Positions 55,076 through 64,000 of a DNA stretch of 64,000 bases are shown here, piece by piece. The translations under genes and the position numbers were made by a program. The DNA lies in assembly GCA_018267915.1 (NCBI GenBank), contig JAFDXN010000031.1, positions 1 to 64,000 of the forward strand, written 5' to 3'. How positions within the stretch are numbered: the first letter of the stretch is position 1; each line of letters starts with the position of its first letter. The notes beneath the pieces were generated by a model that was given only the letters and a program-made list of their open reading frames with translations, made no database searches and was not told the origin of the DNA. This DNA comes from Bacteroidota bacterium. GTDB taxonomy: Bacteria > Bacteroidota > Bacteroidia > Chitinophagales > Chitinophagaceae.

Positions 55076-56623
55076 ATGTCTATACCTAAAGAGCCGCGGC
55101 AGATAATGATCAACCTAATGTACTTAGTGTTGACAGCCCTGCTGGCCCTAAACGTATCTAACGAAATTCTGCACGCTTTCAAGGTGATAAACGAAAGTAT
55201 CCTTAAGTCTAATGCCTCGATCGAGTCAAAGAATAAAGATATGTACGACCTGATCGATGCGAATGAGAAGATGGCCGGAAAGTATGAAAGGGTACACCCG
55301 TACAAACTACGCGCTGACCAGGTGAGAGAGGAGAGTGAGAAGATGATCAAATATCTTGATAGCTGGAAGGAACGTATTATTACAGAAGCGGGCGGTAGGA
55401 ATGAGCAGGGAGAGGTCAGGCGCGAAGATGATATCAACGCCACTACTTTGCTGTTAGTTGAAAGAAATGGTGGTGATACGCTTAAAAATAAACTTCAGGC
55501 ATTACGTGATCTGCTGGTAAGTAAAGTTGATCCAAACGATCAGAAGGTTGTTGATCCGTTGATTCCTTTGAAGATAGATAAGCCAAAGCCTTCGGACAAC
55601 AATCCGCAGGGCGACTGGAAGGTGGCTTACTTCCACAGCATGCCGACAGTAGCTGCACTTACACTCATAGCGAAGTTCCAGAACGATATTCGTAATAGTG
55701 AGGCGGTTATCGTGAACAAACTGTTTGAAGAGGCGCACAGTACCGAGATCAAGTTTGATGCGATGCAGGCTATTGCCGTTCCCAAAACCAGCTATGCACT
55801 TGCCGGTCAAAAGGTTGAGGCTAGCATCATGCTTGCGGCATACAATAAAACATTACAGCCGAGCGTAACTGCTAGTAGCGGAAAGGTTAACCCGGCGAAA
55901 GACGGTGTTGCTACCTGGGAAACAGTTGCAAGCGGTGTAGGTTTGCAAACGGTTAAAGGCCAGGTATCGCTTAATGTAGGCGATCACACTGAAACAAGGC
56001 AATACGAATTCCAGTACATGGTTGGTTCTACAGGTGCTTCAATGCAGCTCGATAAGATGAACGTGTTTTACATAGGCGTTCCGAACCCCGTTACAGTTTC
56101 TGCTGCCGGTTACTCGGTACAGGATGTTACTTTGAATGTTCCGGGCGCTACTGTTACTGCTAAAGATCCCGGTCACTACGATATCATGGTTAGCCAACCG
56201 GGTAAGATCACCGCGGATATCATGGCAAACGACCGTGCTGCAGGTGGTGTTAAAAAGGTGGGTAGCATGGAAGTGCGTGTTAAGATGATACCGGACCCTG
56301 TAGCTGAGGTAGGTCAGAAGAATTCCGGTGGTATCAGGACGGACATCTTTAAGGCGCAGCTTGGTGTTGTTGCAGCACTGAAGAACTTTGAATTTGATGC
56401 GAGGTTTACGGTTACCAGCTTCAGCTTTAGCATGCTTCCTAAGCGAGGTGAATACATAGGCCCATTCCCGGTTAATGGTCCGTTGTTTAAGGGTAATGCA
56501 CAGGTTATGCAGGCTATTGAAAGGGCGCGCCCGGGCGATAAGGTGTTTATTGAAGAAATCAAGGCCGTTGGGCCCGATAAGAGGCCTCGTAGCCTGCCGT
56601 CAATACTATTGTCATTAAATTAA
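55076..56623 (+). CDS. gldM: type IX secretion / gliding motor protein GldM (PorM)
   Basis: GldM pairs with GldL and spans the periplasm to push the outer ring. The 515-residue protein has one N-terminal membrane helix (MINLMYLVLTALLALNVS) followed by a helical D1 domain (NEILHAFKVINESILKSNASIESKNKDMYDLI). A row of beta domains (D2-D4, AIAVPKTSYALAGQKVEASIMLAAYN; YIGVPNPVTVSAAGYS; VTSFSFSMLPKRGEYIGPFPVNG) follows, as in the known PorM/GldM structures. Third gene of the operon, 62 bases after gldL. Confidence 0.95.
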   Translation: MSIPKEPRQIMINLMYLVLTALLALNVSNEILHAFKVINESILKSNASIESKNKDMYDLIDANEKMAGKYERVHPYKLRADQVREESEKMIKYLDSWKERIITEAGGRNEQGEVRREDDINATTLLLVERNGGDTLKNKLQALRDLLVSKVDPNDQKVVDPLIPLKIDKPKPSDNNPQGDWKVAYFHSMPTVAALTLIAKFQNDIRNSEAVIVNKLFEEAHSTEIKFDAMQAIAVPKTSYALAGQKVEASIMLAAYNKTLQPSVTASSGKVNPAKDGVATWETVASGVGLQTVKGQVSLNVGDHTETRQYEFQYMVGSTGASMQLDKMNVFYIGVPNPVTVSAAGYSVQDVTLNVPGATVTAKDPGHYDIMVSQPGKITADIMANDRAAGGVKKVGSMEVRVKMIPDPVAEVGQKNSGGIRTDIFKAQLGVVAALKNFEFDARFTVTSFSFSMLPKRGEYIGPFPVNGPLFKGNAQVMQAIERARPGDKVFIEEIKAVGPDKRPRSLPSILLSLN

Positions 56624-56649
56624 TTAACTTAGCAAATTATATAAGGATC

Positions 56650-57558
56650 ATGAACATCCTCAGATCATACAAACTCGCAGCTTCTACCGCTCTACTACTT
56701 GTAGGAAGTGCAGCATTTGCTCAAACTAACAGCGATCCCGAAACGAACTACATGCCGGGTGGCGCAGTTAGTAAGAACTGGCAGCCTTCGCTGGTAAGAG
56801 ATGGTGTTATTGACCGCGTTGCACACCAGTCTAAATCGCTTGATTGGCAGAACGTTCGTGAAGCTGATGTATTATGGAAGAAACGTGCGTGGCGTGAGAT
56901 TGACACGCGTGAAAGGCAGAATGTGGCTTTCCGCTATCCTGGTGACGAAAATACAGGCGGTGGTTACTTTATAGAAATCCTGCTTGACGGTATCAAGAAG
57001 GGTAAGATTTCGGCCTATTCCAACTTTGATGATCGTTTTACTTCTGCGCTCACGAAGGATCAGATCAATGAAATGCTGCAAGGTAAACTTGATACAACAT
57101 TTGCGGAAGATCCGGTAACAGGTGAAATGCAGCAAAAGATAACACGCAAGGAGTTCAACCCCGAAGTTGTAAGTAAATACAGGATCAAGGAAGACTGGAT
57201 ATTTGATCGTAATGTAGGTAAAATGGTTGTTCGCATTATTGGTTTGGCGCCGCTGCAGGATATCTATAACGATGACGGTAGCTACCGCGCATCTAAGCCT
57301 ATGTTCTGGATATATTTCCCCCAGGCTCGCGATCTTCTCGCCCAGTACGAAGTATTTAATCCTGAAAATGACGTTGCCCGCGTAACCTGGGATGACTTCT
57401 TTGAATCACGCAGGTTCTCAAGCCACATCGTTAAGATCAGCAACCCTTACGATATGTCGTTCAAGGAGCAGAACTACACTCAGATGGAGTCGCTGTATGA
57501 AGGCCAGCGTGCTACCGAAGATATTTTCAACAAGGAACACGATATGTGGGTGTACTAA
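56650..57558 (+). CDS. gldN: type IX secretion / gliding periplasmic protein GldN (PorN)
   Basis: GldN/PorN is the periplasmic ring partner of GldK/PorK. The 302-residue protein has a signal peptide (YKLAASTALLLVGSAAFA, cleaved before QTNSD). The conserved body includes VREADVLWKKRAWREIDTRERQN, FDDRFTSALTKDQIN, YRIKEDWIFDRNVGKMVVRIIGLAPL, PMFWIYFPQARDLLAQYEVFNPENDVARVTWDDFFESRRF and a C-terminal EGQRATEDIFNKEHDMWVY. It ends the gldKLMN operon before a clear terminator. Confidence 0.95.
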   Translation: MNILRSYKLAASTALLLVGSAAFAQTNSDPETNYMPGGAVSKNWQPSLVRDGVIDRVAHQSKSLDWQNVREADVLWKKRAWREIDTRERQNVAFRYPGDENTGGGYFIEILLDGIKKGKISAYSNFDDRFTSALTKDQINEMLQGKLDTTFAEDPVTGEMQQKITRKEFNPEVVSKYRIKEDWIFDRNVGKMVVRIIGLAPLQDIYNDDGSYRASKPMFWIYFPQARDLLAQYEVFNPENDVARVTWDDFFESRRFSSHIVKISNPYDMSFKEQNYTQMESLYEGQRATEDIFNKEHDMWVY

Positions 57559-57579
57559 TACCACACTTATAATATTTAA

Positions 57580-57610
57580 AACGCCGCGTGAAAACGTGGC
57601 GTTTTTATTT
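57580..57610 (+). terminator. rho-independent terminator of gldKLMN
   Basis: aacgccgcg (57580-57588) pairs with cgtggcgtt (57595-57603; one G-T pair) and is followed by tttttatt. Confidence 0.82.
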
Positions 57611-57680
57611 ATATCACCTTTAGTTTGCATGCAGTAGCCCATTAGCTCTATATTGCATCGTTATTTCAATTCACTGGAGT

Positions 57681-58406
57681 ATGACCAGCAATAAGCCCAG
57701 GTTAGAAGTTTGTTTGTCGCCTGCACTGCTGCACCTTTATGACACCAAAGGTGCCATAGTGGTGATCATCGACGTTTTCAGAGCTACGTCTACCATCGCC
57801 GCTGCCTTGCACAATGGTGCTTCTAAGGTGATCCCTGTTGCAACGGTATCAGAGTGCATCGAATTGGGTCTGCGAATGACCGGCAGTATAACCGCTGGCG
57901 AACGTGATGGAACGATCGCAGAAGGCCTTGCACATGGCAACTCACCTTCAGAATACCCACGCAGATTTGTGGAAAATAAAACATTGATCCTTACCACCAC
58001 TAACGGCACCCGGTTGTTACACATGGTACAGGATGCTGGAACGATCATCACTGGTTCTTTTCTTAACCTTGGCGCCGTTTGCGACTATCTGTCAGGGCAA
58101 AATGCAAATGTCTTACTTGCATGTTCTGCATGGAAAGATCGTTTTAACCTCGAGGATACGCTCTTCGCGGGGGCCGTTGCGACCCGGTTGCGAGACCAGT
58201 ACGATATCAACTGCGACAGCACCAGGGCTGCCTGTTACTTATACGAGCGCTCGGGTGGTAATGACCTCATCTCTTTCCTTCGGGATAGCAGCCATTATAA
58301 ACGCCTTGCTGCTTATGGCCTTGAAGCAGATTTGCAATATTGCGCCACGCCCGACCTTCACCCTGTGTTGCCTATCCTGAAAGGCAATGAACTGGTAGTG
58401 CTTTAG
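57681..58406 (+). CDS. 2-phosphosulfolactate phosphatase family protein (ComB-like)
   Basis: A 241-residue protein of the ComB family. ComB hydrolyses 2-phosphosulfolactate in archaeal coenzyme M synthesis, but bacterial members occur without that pathway and their substrate is unknown. Family motifs are VVIIDVFRATSTIAAALHNGA at the N-terminus, GERDGTIAEGLAHGNSPSEY, LTTTNGTRLLH and LLACSAWKDRFNLEDTLFAGAVA. Full length and intact. It is convergent with the PspC gene, with 5 bases between the stops. Confidence 0.9.
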   Translation: MTSNKPRLEVCLSPALLHLYDTKGAIVVIIDVFRATSTIAAALHNGASKVIPVATVSECIELGLRMTGSITAGERDGTIAEGLAHGNSPSEYPRRFVENKTLILTTTNGTRLLHMVQDAGTIITGSFLNLGAVCDYLSGQNANVLLACSAWKDRFNLEDTLFAGAVATRLRDQYDINCDSTRAACYLYERSGGNDLISFLRDSSHYKRLAAYGLEADLQYCATPDLHPVLPILKGNELVVL

Positions 58407-58411
58407 CTTGC

Positions 58412-59086
58412 TTACTTCTTTTTGCTAAAGAAATCCCTAAGTTCCCGGCTCATTGCCTCACCCCTTTTTTTCAGGTCTTGCAATTCCTCGCCCATATTGC
58501 TGGCCATGGTATGGAAATCCATCGGCGTACCGCCCGACATCTGTGCAAACTCCTCGGGAGTACGTGGCGCGGGTATCACGATCCAGCCGATGATATATCC
58601 TATAGCGCCAATACCCAACCCAAAGAATAGTATAGCGAAAACCAGGCGGACGATTACCGGGTCTATATCGAAATAATTCGCCAAGCCACTACAGACGCCC
58701 CCCAGCACTTTGTCGTTTGTGTTACGAAACAGCCGGCGGTGCGAAGATTGTGACTGCTGCCGGTTTTGGTTTGCCGGCCGGACATAGGGCACAGGCAAAT
58801 TACTGGTTCTTGCCGCGTTGGTATTGTCATCTAATTCATGAGCGGGGCCAAGAGTGTCTATTACCTTTTGCACGTCAGCACGATCTACTGCCGACACGCC
58901 ATTTTGCAGCCTGATACTGAACAGTTCCGAAATACGGTATTCGATATCCTGGATGATGTCATCTTTGCCTTCCTCGCCCGAAAAAAGACGTTCCAGTGAC
59001 GTGAGATAGTCTTTTAATACCTGGTAGGCGTCCTCCTCGATAGGTATCACCCGGCCTGCGATGTTGATCTGTATGATGCGTTGCAT
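58412..59086 (-). CDS. PspC-domain membrane protein
   Basis: A 224-residue inner-membrane protein. The N-terminal cytosolic part (residues 1-75) carries a conserved acidic segment (EEDAYQVLKDYLTSLERLFSGEEGKDDIIQDIEYRISELF) seen in Bacteroidota PspC proteins. The PspC domain is RRLFRNTNDKVLGGVCSGLANYFDIDPVIVRLVFAILFFGLGIGAIGYIIGWIVIPAP, with two membrane helices. A charged C-terminal helix ends in KKK. It is cotranscribed with the PadR-like repressor gene just upstream, a pairing found often in this phylum and suggesting a membrane-stress response (inference). Confidence 0.9.
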   Translation of the reverse strand: MQRIIQINIAGRVIPIEEDAYQVLKDYLTSLERLFSGEEGKDDIIQDIEYRISELFSIRLQNGVSAVDRADVQKVIDTLGPAHELDDNTNAARTSNLPVPYVRPANQNRQQSQSSHRRLFRNTNDKVLGGVCSGLANYFDIDPVIVRLVFAILFFGLGIGAIGYIIGWIVIPAPRTPEEFAQMSGGTPMDFHTMASNMGEELQDLKKRGEAMSRELRDFFSKKK

Positions 59087-59096
59087 AAACTTGATT

Positions 59097-59429
59097 TTAT
59101 AAAGAAGTGGTTAAATGATTAACTGCATTACTTAGTTCGTCCCAGGTATGCCTGAGTTGGGCATAAAACTTAAGGCCGTTTTTCGTAAGGGCATAGTATT
59201 TTCGCGGTGGGCCCGATGTCGATTCCTCCCATCTGTAACTCAGCATTTCCGCATTTTTTAGTCTCGTCAGTAAAGGATATAACGTGCCTTCCAATACTAC
59301 CAGTTTTGCCTCTTTTAGTTGCTCCAATATATCACTTGGGTATGCTTCTTTTTGGCGCTGTATAATGCCCAGTATACAAAGCTCAAGTAAGCCCTTTCTC
59401 ATCTGCGATTCTGTGTTGTCAACTGTCAT
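59097..59429 (-). CDS. PadR-family transcriptional regulator
   Basis: A 110-residue winged-helix regulator from the ATG at 59429 (MTVDNTESQMRKG); the longer frame to 59477 would run through the promoter and operator. PadR features are MRKGLLELCILGIIQRQKEAYPSDILEQLKEAKLVVLEGTLYPLLTRLKNAEMLSYRWEES and PRKYYALTKNGLKF, plus a short C-terminal dimerisation helix. Its stop lies 10 bases before the PspC gene. A promoter and a palindrome upstream (59448-59480) suggest self-repression. Confidence 0.9.
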   Translation of the reverse strand: MTVDNTESQMRKGLLELCILGIIQRQKEAYPSDILEQLKEAKLVVLEGTLYPLLTRLKNAEMLSYRWEESTSGPPRKYYALTKNGLKFYAQLRHTWDELSNAVNHLTTSL

Positions 59430-59447
59430 ATAGCTCCTTTTACGACA

Positions 59448-59480
59448 CAAAACTAGGCAAAAAATAGTATTGTGCAATAC
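59448..59480 (-). promoter_or_regulatory. padR-pspC promoter with overlapping palindrome (probable PadR operator)
   Basis: Read on the minus strand, a TTG (59477-59475) is 19 bases before an exact -7 element TAGTTTTG (59455-59448), about 20 bases from the ATG. The palindrome gtattg-tg-caatac (59467-59480) covers the -33 element, where a repressor would block polymerase. Confidence 0.52.
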
Positions 59481-59545
59481 ATAGTACCTGCTTTTACTTA
59501 TTTTAACAATCGTTAAAGAGGAAATGTGCCATATAATTACCGGGG

Positions 59546-59578
59546 TTGCGGCTGCATCAGCTAATTTCTTTAGGTTTG
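59546..59578 (+). promoter_or_regulatory. candidate promoter of the TlpA-like lipoprotein gene (TTG N22 TAGGTTTG)
   Basis: TTG at 59546 and an exact TAnnTTTG match at 59571-59578 lie 22 bases before the ATG at 59600. Confidence 0.42.
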
Positions 59579-59599
59579 CACCTTAATAAATGATACCCG

Positions 59600-60730
59600 A
59601 TGAGACAAAGCCTTTTATTGCTTTCCGCTATAGTATTGATGGCCTCCTGCAGGCAGAATAAGAGTAATTTCAATGTGATAGGCGATATCGCAGCGATGCC
59701 CGAACAAAGCGTTAGGTTGGAAGAAATTGGCATCAACGAGATAAAAGTGCTGGATTCGGCGAAGACAGATGCAAAGGGGCATTTTGAATTGAGTGGTAAT
59801 ACGCCTGATGAGCGGCTTTTCCGCATCCATTTTGCACAGAATAAATTTATACTCTTATCGGCGGAAAAAGGAAACATAAAGGTTACCGGCAATTGGGATA
59901 ATCTCGAGAATTATAGTGTAGAAGGTTCGGCAGGATCTGCCAGCCTGAGGAATTTCGTGTCGTTGGTAAGAGAAAATTTGCGCGATATTAATACTATGAG
60001 TATCATTATTGACAGCCTGAAGGTCAAAAACAATGATAGCATGCTTACCGCTGCCAAAAAGGATATGGAAGACTATAAATTTAAGTTTACCCGGTATATT
60101 GAGATGTACGCCGATACGACTAAGTTCTTCCCTGTGGCAATGTTCTCGGCACAAATGCTGAACCCTGCGGTAGAGAAGGACTACTTGCTGGCTTTTTCGC
60201 AAAACCTTACAAGACGCTTTCCACACGCTACCCAGGCCAAAGAATTTGAGTCGAGGATCAATAAAATGCTTGCTGGTCCTGCGCAGCAGCAAGCAGAGCC
60301 ATCTGCAGGCCCAGCCGAGGGTACCACAGCCCCCGATATCGATCTCCCGACGCCAGAAGGCAATAAGATCGCTCTGTCGTCGTTTAAAGGCAAATATGTG
60401 CTCCTTGATTTTTGGGCCTCGTGGTGCGGCCCCTGTAGGCACGAAAACCCGAATGTGGTAGCAGCATTTCAAAAATACAAGAGTAAAAACTTCACTGTAT
60501 TCAGCGTTTCTCTTGACAACAGTAAGGACAAATGGCAAGAAGCCATAAAGCGTGACAATCTTACCTGGACACATGTGAGCGACCTGAAAGGCTGGGGGTC
60601 GGATGCTGCAGCTATGTATGGTGTGCAGTCCATTCCGGCAAATTTTCTGCTCGATCCCTCGGGTAAGATTATCGCCCGGGATCTTCGCGGCGATGATCTT
60701 GAAGCCAAACTACAGGAGGTATTGAAATAG
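59600..60730 (+). CDS. TlpA-like thiol-disulfide oxidoreductase lipoprotein with DUF4369 domain
   Basis: A 376-residue envelope lipoprotein (lipobox MASC, Cys17). The N-terminal DUF4369 domain (NFNVIGDIAAMPEQSVRLEEIGINEIKVLDSAKTDAKGHFELSG) and a helical middle are followed by a low-complexity Q/A/P linker. A C-terminal thioredoxin fold follows, with FWASWCGPCRHENPNVV (Cys276-Cys279), SLDNSKDKWQEAIKRDNLTW and SIPANFLLDPSGKIIARDLRG. It resembles ResA/TlpA-type reductases and likely reduces periplasmic disulfides, for example in cytochrome maturation; the partner is unknown. Confidence 0.92.
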   Translation: MRQSLLLLSAIVLMASCRQNKSNFNVIGDIAAMPEQSVRLEEIGINEIKVLDSAKTDAKGHFELSGNTPDERLFRIHFAQNKFILLSAEKGNIKVTGNWDNLENYSVEGSAGSASLRNFVSLVRENLRDINTMSIIIDSLKVKNNDSMLTAAKKDMEDYKFKFTRYIEMYADTTKFFPVAMFSAQMLNPAVEKDYLLAFSQNLTRRFPHATQAKEFESRINKMLAGPAQQQAEPSAGPAEGTTAPDIDLPTPEGNKIALSSFKGKYVLLDFWASWCGPCRHENPNVVAAFQKYKSKNFTVFSVSLDNSKDKWQEAIKRDNLTWTHVSDLKGWGSDAAAMYGVQSIPANFLLDPSGKIIARDLRGDDLEAKLQEVLK

Positions 60731-60806
60731 TTTGCTTTCAATATTAATATTTATCGGATATCCGTCTGTGGAGTCTTCCTCACTGTAAAAATTGCAGTTT
60801 ATGTTC

Positions 60807-60835
60807 TTTGGCACAGCGATTGCCCTGTATCTTTG
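60807..60835 (+). promoter_or_regulatory. candidate lon promoter (TTTG N17 TATCTTTG)
   Basis: TTTG at 60807-60810 and an exact TAnnTTTG match at 60828-60835, with 17 bases between them, lie about 40 bases before the lon ATG. Confidence 0.5.
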
Positions 60836-60875
60836 TCTTCCGCTTCCAAGTTAAATACGGAGAATTATTGCCATA

Positions 60876-63299
60876 ATGTCTGAAATAAAGTCGGTGTTTG
60901 ATATGTACCTCAACCAGCCCGAGCAAGAGATGGAGTTTATGCCCATTGTGCCCCTGGGTGAGGAGGAATTCGATGAGAATGAGAAAGGGAACCTCCCTAC
61001 GGAGTTACCAATAATTGCACTGAGGAACACGGTGCTCTTTCCCAACGTGGTGCTGCCCATCACTGTGGCCCGCGACAAGTCCGTGAAGGCGATAACAGAA
61101 GCACAGAAAAGCGGCAAATGGATAGGTGTGGTGGCGCAGAAAGATAGCAACGAAGACGATCCTATGCCGGAAGATATATATCGCACCGGCACCCTGGCAC
61201 GCATCGTTAAGCAGATAAAAATGCCCGATGGCAATACCACTGTCTTCATCATGGGTCGCATGCGTATCCACATTGAGAACTATACACAGGTCGATCCCTA
61301 CTATACTGCCAATATAAGGTACCTGGAGGACAATTTTCCTGCACAGGATGCAGAGTTTGATGCCCTCATCTCTTCGATCAAAGACTATTCGGAGCGCATT
61401 GCCCAGCAATCTTCGAACATGCCGAACGAAACAAGTATTGTGCTCCGTAATATCGAACAGCAATCGTTCCTGATGCACTTCGTCGCCTCAAATCTTAATG
61501 CAAAGTTGCAGGATAAGCAGGCGCTCCTGGAGGAAAACGATATACGCATGCGGGCGGAACAGCTGCTCAAAATGCTGCAATCGGAACTGCAATTAGTAGA
61601 GCTGAAGAACGAGATAACTAATAAAACGCGTGCGGATATAGATAAACAGCAGCGCGAGTATTTTCTGCAGCAGCAGATGAAGTCAATACGCGAAGAATTG
61701 GGTGGTGACCCGAACGAACGCGAGATCAGGGATCTGCAGAAACGGGCAGAAGGTATTACGTGGCCGGAATCCGCTAAAGAGTTGTTTCAGAAAAATATCG
61801 AGAAGCTGGAGCGTATGCATCCCAGCACACCCGATTATTCGGTGATATACAATCACCTCGACCTGATGCTCGATTTGCCATGGAGCAATTATACCCAGGA
61901 TAGCTATGACCTGAAAAATGCCCAGAAGATACTTGATAATGACCATTATGGTATGGACAAGATCAAGGACCGTATATTGGAATATCTCGCTGTGCTGAAG
62001 TTAAAGGGCGACATGAAATCACCTATTTTGTGTTTTGTGGGACCTCCCGGTATCGGTAAAACCTCTCTCGGTCGGAGCATAGCCAACGCGATAAACAGGA
62101 AGTATGTGCGTCTGAGTCTTGGCGGGCTTCACGATGAAAGCGAACTGCGCGGTCACCGGAAAACATACATTGGTGCAATGCCTGGCCGTATCATACAGTC
62201 TTTGCGCAAAGTTAAATCCGCCAATCCTGTTTTTATCCTTGACGAGGTGGATAAGATAGGGAAGGATTTCAGAGGCGATCCAAGTTCGGCCTTGCTCGAA
62301 ATTCTGGATCCCGAACAAAACAATTCGTTTTACGATAACTATCTCGAGCTGGAATTCGACCTTTCAAAAGTGCTTTTTATAGCTACAGCCAATAGCCTTG
62401 GCGACATACAACCCGCCCTGCGCGACAGGCTGGAGATCATTCAGCTCACAGGCTACTCGACAGAAGAGAAAATTGAGATAGCAAAACGGCACCTGATACC
62501 CAAACAAAAGGAACTGCACGGGCTCGACAAAATTCCTTTGCGGATCACTGATAAGGTCATCAATAAGATCATACAGGAATACACCCGCGAATCGGGTGTG
62601 CGCGAACTCGACCGTGTGCTGGCGTCCATCATGCGTAATGTGGCCAAACACGTAGCCATGGAAAACGAGGTCTCGCCTACTGTGACCAATGAACAGGTGG
62701 AACAAGTCTTAGGCAAGCCGCGATTTACCAATGATATCTATACTAAAGGTCATCCTGCGGGAGTAACTGTAGGTCTTGCCTGGACTCAAGTAGGCGGCGA
62801 TATCTTATTCATTGAAGCAGGGCTTTCCAGGGGCAATGGGCAGCTAACGCTTACCGGCAACCTGGGCAACGTGATGAAGGAAAGTGCTTCTACAGCACTG
62901 TCTTACCTTAAGGGGCATGCAGAAGAGTTTGGAATAGCCCCTGAGAAGTTCGAACAGCATAACGTGCATATACATGTGCCGGAAGGTGCCGTTCCCAAAG
63001 ACGGCCCCAGCGCGGGCGTCACGATGCTCACTTCACTGGCTTCAGCCTTCACCGGCCGCAAAGTGAAGCCCTACCTGGCTATGACCGGTGAAATAACGCT
63101 TCGTGGACAGGTGTTGCCTGTAGGAGGTATTAAGGAAAAGGTGCTGGCCGCCAAGCGCGCAGGCATCAAGGATGTAATACTCTGCCAGCAAAACGAGAAG
63201 GACATCGAAGAGATCAATAAAGATTACATCAAGGGGCTGCGGTTCCATTACGTCACCGATATGGGTGAGGTGCTGGAATTTGCATTGGCCAGGAAATAA
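60876..63299 (+). CDS. lon: ATP-dependent protease Lon
   Basis: Lon degrades misfolded and regulatory proteins in the cytosol. The 807-residue product has the N-terminal LON substrate-binding domain ([25 protein letters not shown]), a coiled coil, an AAA+ module and a C-terminal protease domain. The AAA+ module has Walker [10 protein letters not shown] (from about residue 389) and Walker [13 protein letters not shown]. The protease domain has catalytic Ser712 in [11 protein letters not shown] and the partner lysine in [14 protein letters not shown]. It has an acidic extra stretch of about 30 residues at the N-terminus, usual in Bacteroidota Lon. An A/T-flanked hairpin follows the stop. Confidence 0.97.
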   Translation: MSEIKSVFDMYLNQPEQEMEFMPIVPLGEEEFDENEKGNLPTELPIIALRNTVLFPNVVLPITVARDKSVKAITEAQKSGKWIGVVAQKDSNEDDPMPEDIYRTGTLARIVKQIKMPDGNTTVFIMGRMRIHIENYTQVDPYYTANIRYLEDNFPAQDAEFDALISSIKDYSERIAQQSSNMPNETSIVLRNIEQQSFLMHFVASNLNAKLQDKQALLEENDIRMRAEQLLKMLQSELQLVELKNEITNKTRADIDKQQREYFLQQQMKSIREELGGDPNEREIRDLQKRAEGITWPESAKELFQKNIEKLERMHPSTPDYSVIYNHLDLMLDLPWSNYTQDSYDLKNAQKILDNDHYGMDKIKDRILEYLAVLKLKGDMKSPILCFVGPPGIGKTSLGRSIANAINRKYVRLSLGGLHDESELRGHRKTYIGAMPGRIIQSLRKVKSANPVFILDEVDKIGKDFRGDPSSALLEILDPEQNNSFYDNYLELEFDLSKVLFIATANSLGDIQPALRDRLEIIQLTGYSTEEKIEIAKRHLIPKQKELHGLDKIPLRITDKVINKIIQEYTRESGVRELDRVLASIMRNVAKHVAMENEVSPTVTNEQVEQVLGKPRFTNDIYTKGHPAGVTVGLAWTQVGGDILFIEAGLSRGNGQLTLTGNLGNVMKESASTALSYLKGHAEEFGIAPEKFEQHNVHIHVPEGAVPKDGPSAGVTMLTSLASAFTGRKVKPYLAMTGEITLRGQVLPVGGIKEKVLAAKRAGIKDVILCQQNEKDIEEINKDYIKGLRFHYVTDMGEVLEFALARK

Positions 63300-63327
63300 A
63301 TAACCGCCTTCCGCGTTATTTTTTTGC
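63299..63327 (+). terminator. probable terminator of lon
   Basis: aataac (63299-63304) pairs with gttatt (63315-63320), with cgc/gcg-like inner pairing, and a T-run follows. The first base overlaps the lon stop codon. Confidence 0.55.
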
Positions 63328-63410
63328 TGATTTCGCTTTATCGTATATTTATGCTTCTGCGGACGCGAAAGTGGCTTTTCGCTGTGTCAGAACGTAGTAA
63401 ACTCCGAACC

Positions 63411-64000
63411 ATGACCGAATACCCCATACTAAATATTTCATCTTTATTTGATAGTCTGTACCGCCGGCGAAAGCTGATCGGCTATACGACAGTCGCTGCT
63501 ATTGTCGCCGGCTTGTTGTTTTACTTTATCAAGCCGAAAAAATATGAGGCCGAGCTGATATTCATTCTGAAGAATCCTCTGTATTCCGACAGGAACTACC
63601 TCTACAATAATGAGACGAAATTTATCGACTATTTCGCCAATGATGACGATGTGGACAGACTTATTACAATGGCCCGTTCCGACAGCGTTCAAAACAAGAT
63701 TATCAACGCTTTTAGTCTCGCTCAGGCATACGACTACGATTCCGCTAGCCCCAAACAAATTTTAAAACTGCGCAAATTTTTCAATAAAAACCTGAACATA
63801 TACCGGACTGAAAGCAAAAATGTCGTGTTGACGTACACCGACAAGGACCCGGCAAGGGCGATTAAAGTGGCGTCAATGTGCCTCGACGAATCTGAACATA
63901 CCCTGCATGGCTTTTATATTGGAATGCGACGCAGCATGTATGAATCGATAGTTAGTAAAATAAAGGAAGAGGACAGTACGATACATATGCTGACAGATAC
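63411..64000 (+). CDS. Wzz-type polysaccharide chain-length regulator (partial, cut by window edge)
   Basis: An open frame from the ATG at 63411 runs without a stop to the end of the window (196 codons). The N-terminus MTEYPILNISSLFDSLYRRRKLIGYTTVAAIVAGLLFYFIKPKKYEAELIFILKN shows a cytosolic start, one membrane helix (about residues 23-41) and the first periplasmic strands. This is the plan of Wzz and the N-terminal part of Wzc. The following helical region (FANDDDVDRLITMARSDSVQNKIINAF; NVVLTYTDKDPARAIKVASMCLDE) fits the periplasmic domain. It probably starts a polysaccharide locus continuing past 64000. Confidence 0.78.
   Translation, partial: MTEYPILNISSLFDSLYRRRKLIGYTTVAAIVAGLLFYFIKPKKYEAELIFILKNPLYSDRNYLYNNETKFIDYFANDDDVDRLITMARSDSVQNKIINAFSLAQAYDYDSASPKQILKLRKFFNKNLNIYRTESKNVVLTYTDKDPARAIKVASMCLDESEHTLHGFYIGMRRSMYESIVSKIKEEDSTIHMLTD

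Noticed and set aside
1..64000. tRNA, rRNA, insertion sequences, prophage or integrated elements
   Set aside because: No cloverleaf, rRNA, transposase, integrase or phage structural gene was recognised by reading; a dedicated covariance-model search could still find a small RNA.

Overview
The window is a 64 kb chromosomal segment of a member of the Bacteroidota, most like the Chitinophagaceae or related Sphingobacteriia-type lineages. The evidence is an almost complete set of type IX secretion and gliding genes (porV, porU, gldJ, gldKLMN), secreted proteins with type A and type B (CHU_C) sorting domains, TAnnTTTG-type -7 promoter elements, little use of Shine-Dalgarno sequences, and moderate GC content. 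I cannot name the species. No rRNA, tRNA, CRISPR array or insertion sequence was recognised. Coding density is high.

Layout. 0.3-2.4 kb: uvrB. 2.6-5.3 kb: a large secreted PKD/CHU_C protein. 5.6-11.1 kb: a nucleotide-sugar and polysaccharide locus (SDR epimerase, LegC-type aminotransferase, PtmE-like CBS-nucleotidyltransferase, Wza-like export lipoprotein, UDP-HexNAc dehydrogenase). 11.2-13.3 kb: a small lipoprotein, an NHL propeller protein with a T9SS tail, and a small unknown gene. 13.9-21.9 kb (minus strand): a two-gene signalling operon, with a 2233-residue cytosolic hybrid histidine kinase carrying twelve 92-residue HAMP repeats, followed 6 bp later by a receiver-histidine kinase. 22.1-23.0 kb: a YihY/BrkB membrane protein.

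23.2-29.5 kb is the most interesting region: an operon for the LPS sugar 8-amino-Kdo (kdnA, kdnB, kdsA, kdsC-like, kdsB). The expected arabinose-5-phosphate isomerase (SIS+CBS) is absent. In its place is a transaldolase/fructose-6-phosphate-aldolase barrel fused to the CBS pair typical of that isomerase. A PIN-domain toxin/antitoxin pair with its own promoter and an unusually strong ribosome binding site interrupts the operon.

29.6-33 kb: a T9SS cargo protein, then an AhpD-like / MFS / AhpD-like cassette. 33-40 kb: porV and porU (minus) diverging from gldJ (plus). 40-43 kb (minus): zapA, lspA, a glutaminyl-cyclase-like M28 lipoprotein and an Omp28-like lipoprotein. 43-52.6 kb (plus, with hemW minus): rbfA, a LolC/E-type permease, a DUF1835 protein, an Omp85 protein, a DUF4271 membrane protein, hemD and a DUF255 thioredoxin protein. 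52.8-57.6 kb: gldKLMN. 57.7-63.3 kb: a ComB-like phosphatase, a pspC/padR operon (minus), a TlpA-like lipoprotein and lon. The right edge cuts into a Wzz-type chain-length regulator that probably opens another polysaccharide locus.

Much of the window concerns building the envelope: LPS core sugar, capsule or exopolysaccharide, lipoprotein processing (LspA, Lol), outer-membrane insertion (Omp85), N-terminal pyroglutamate formation, and the secretion machine that exports the CTD-bearing proteins.
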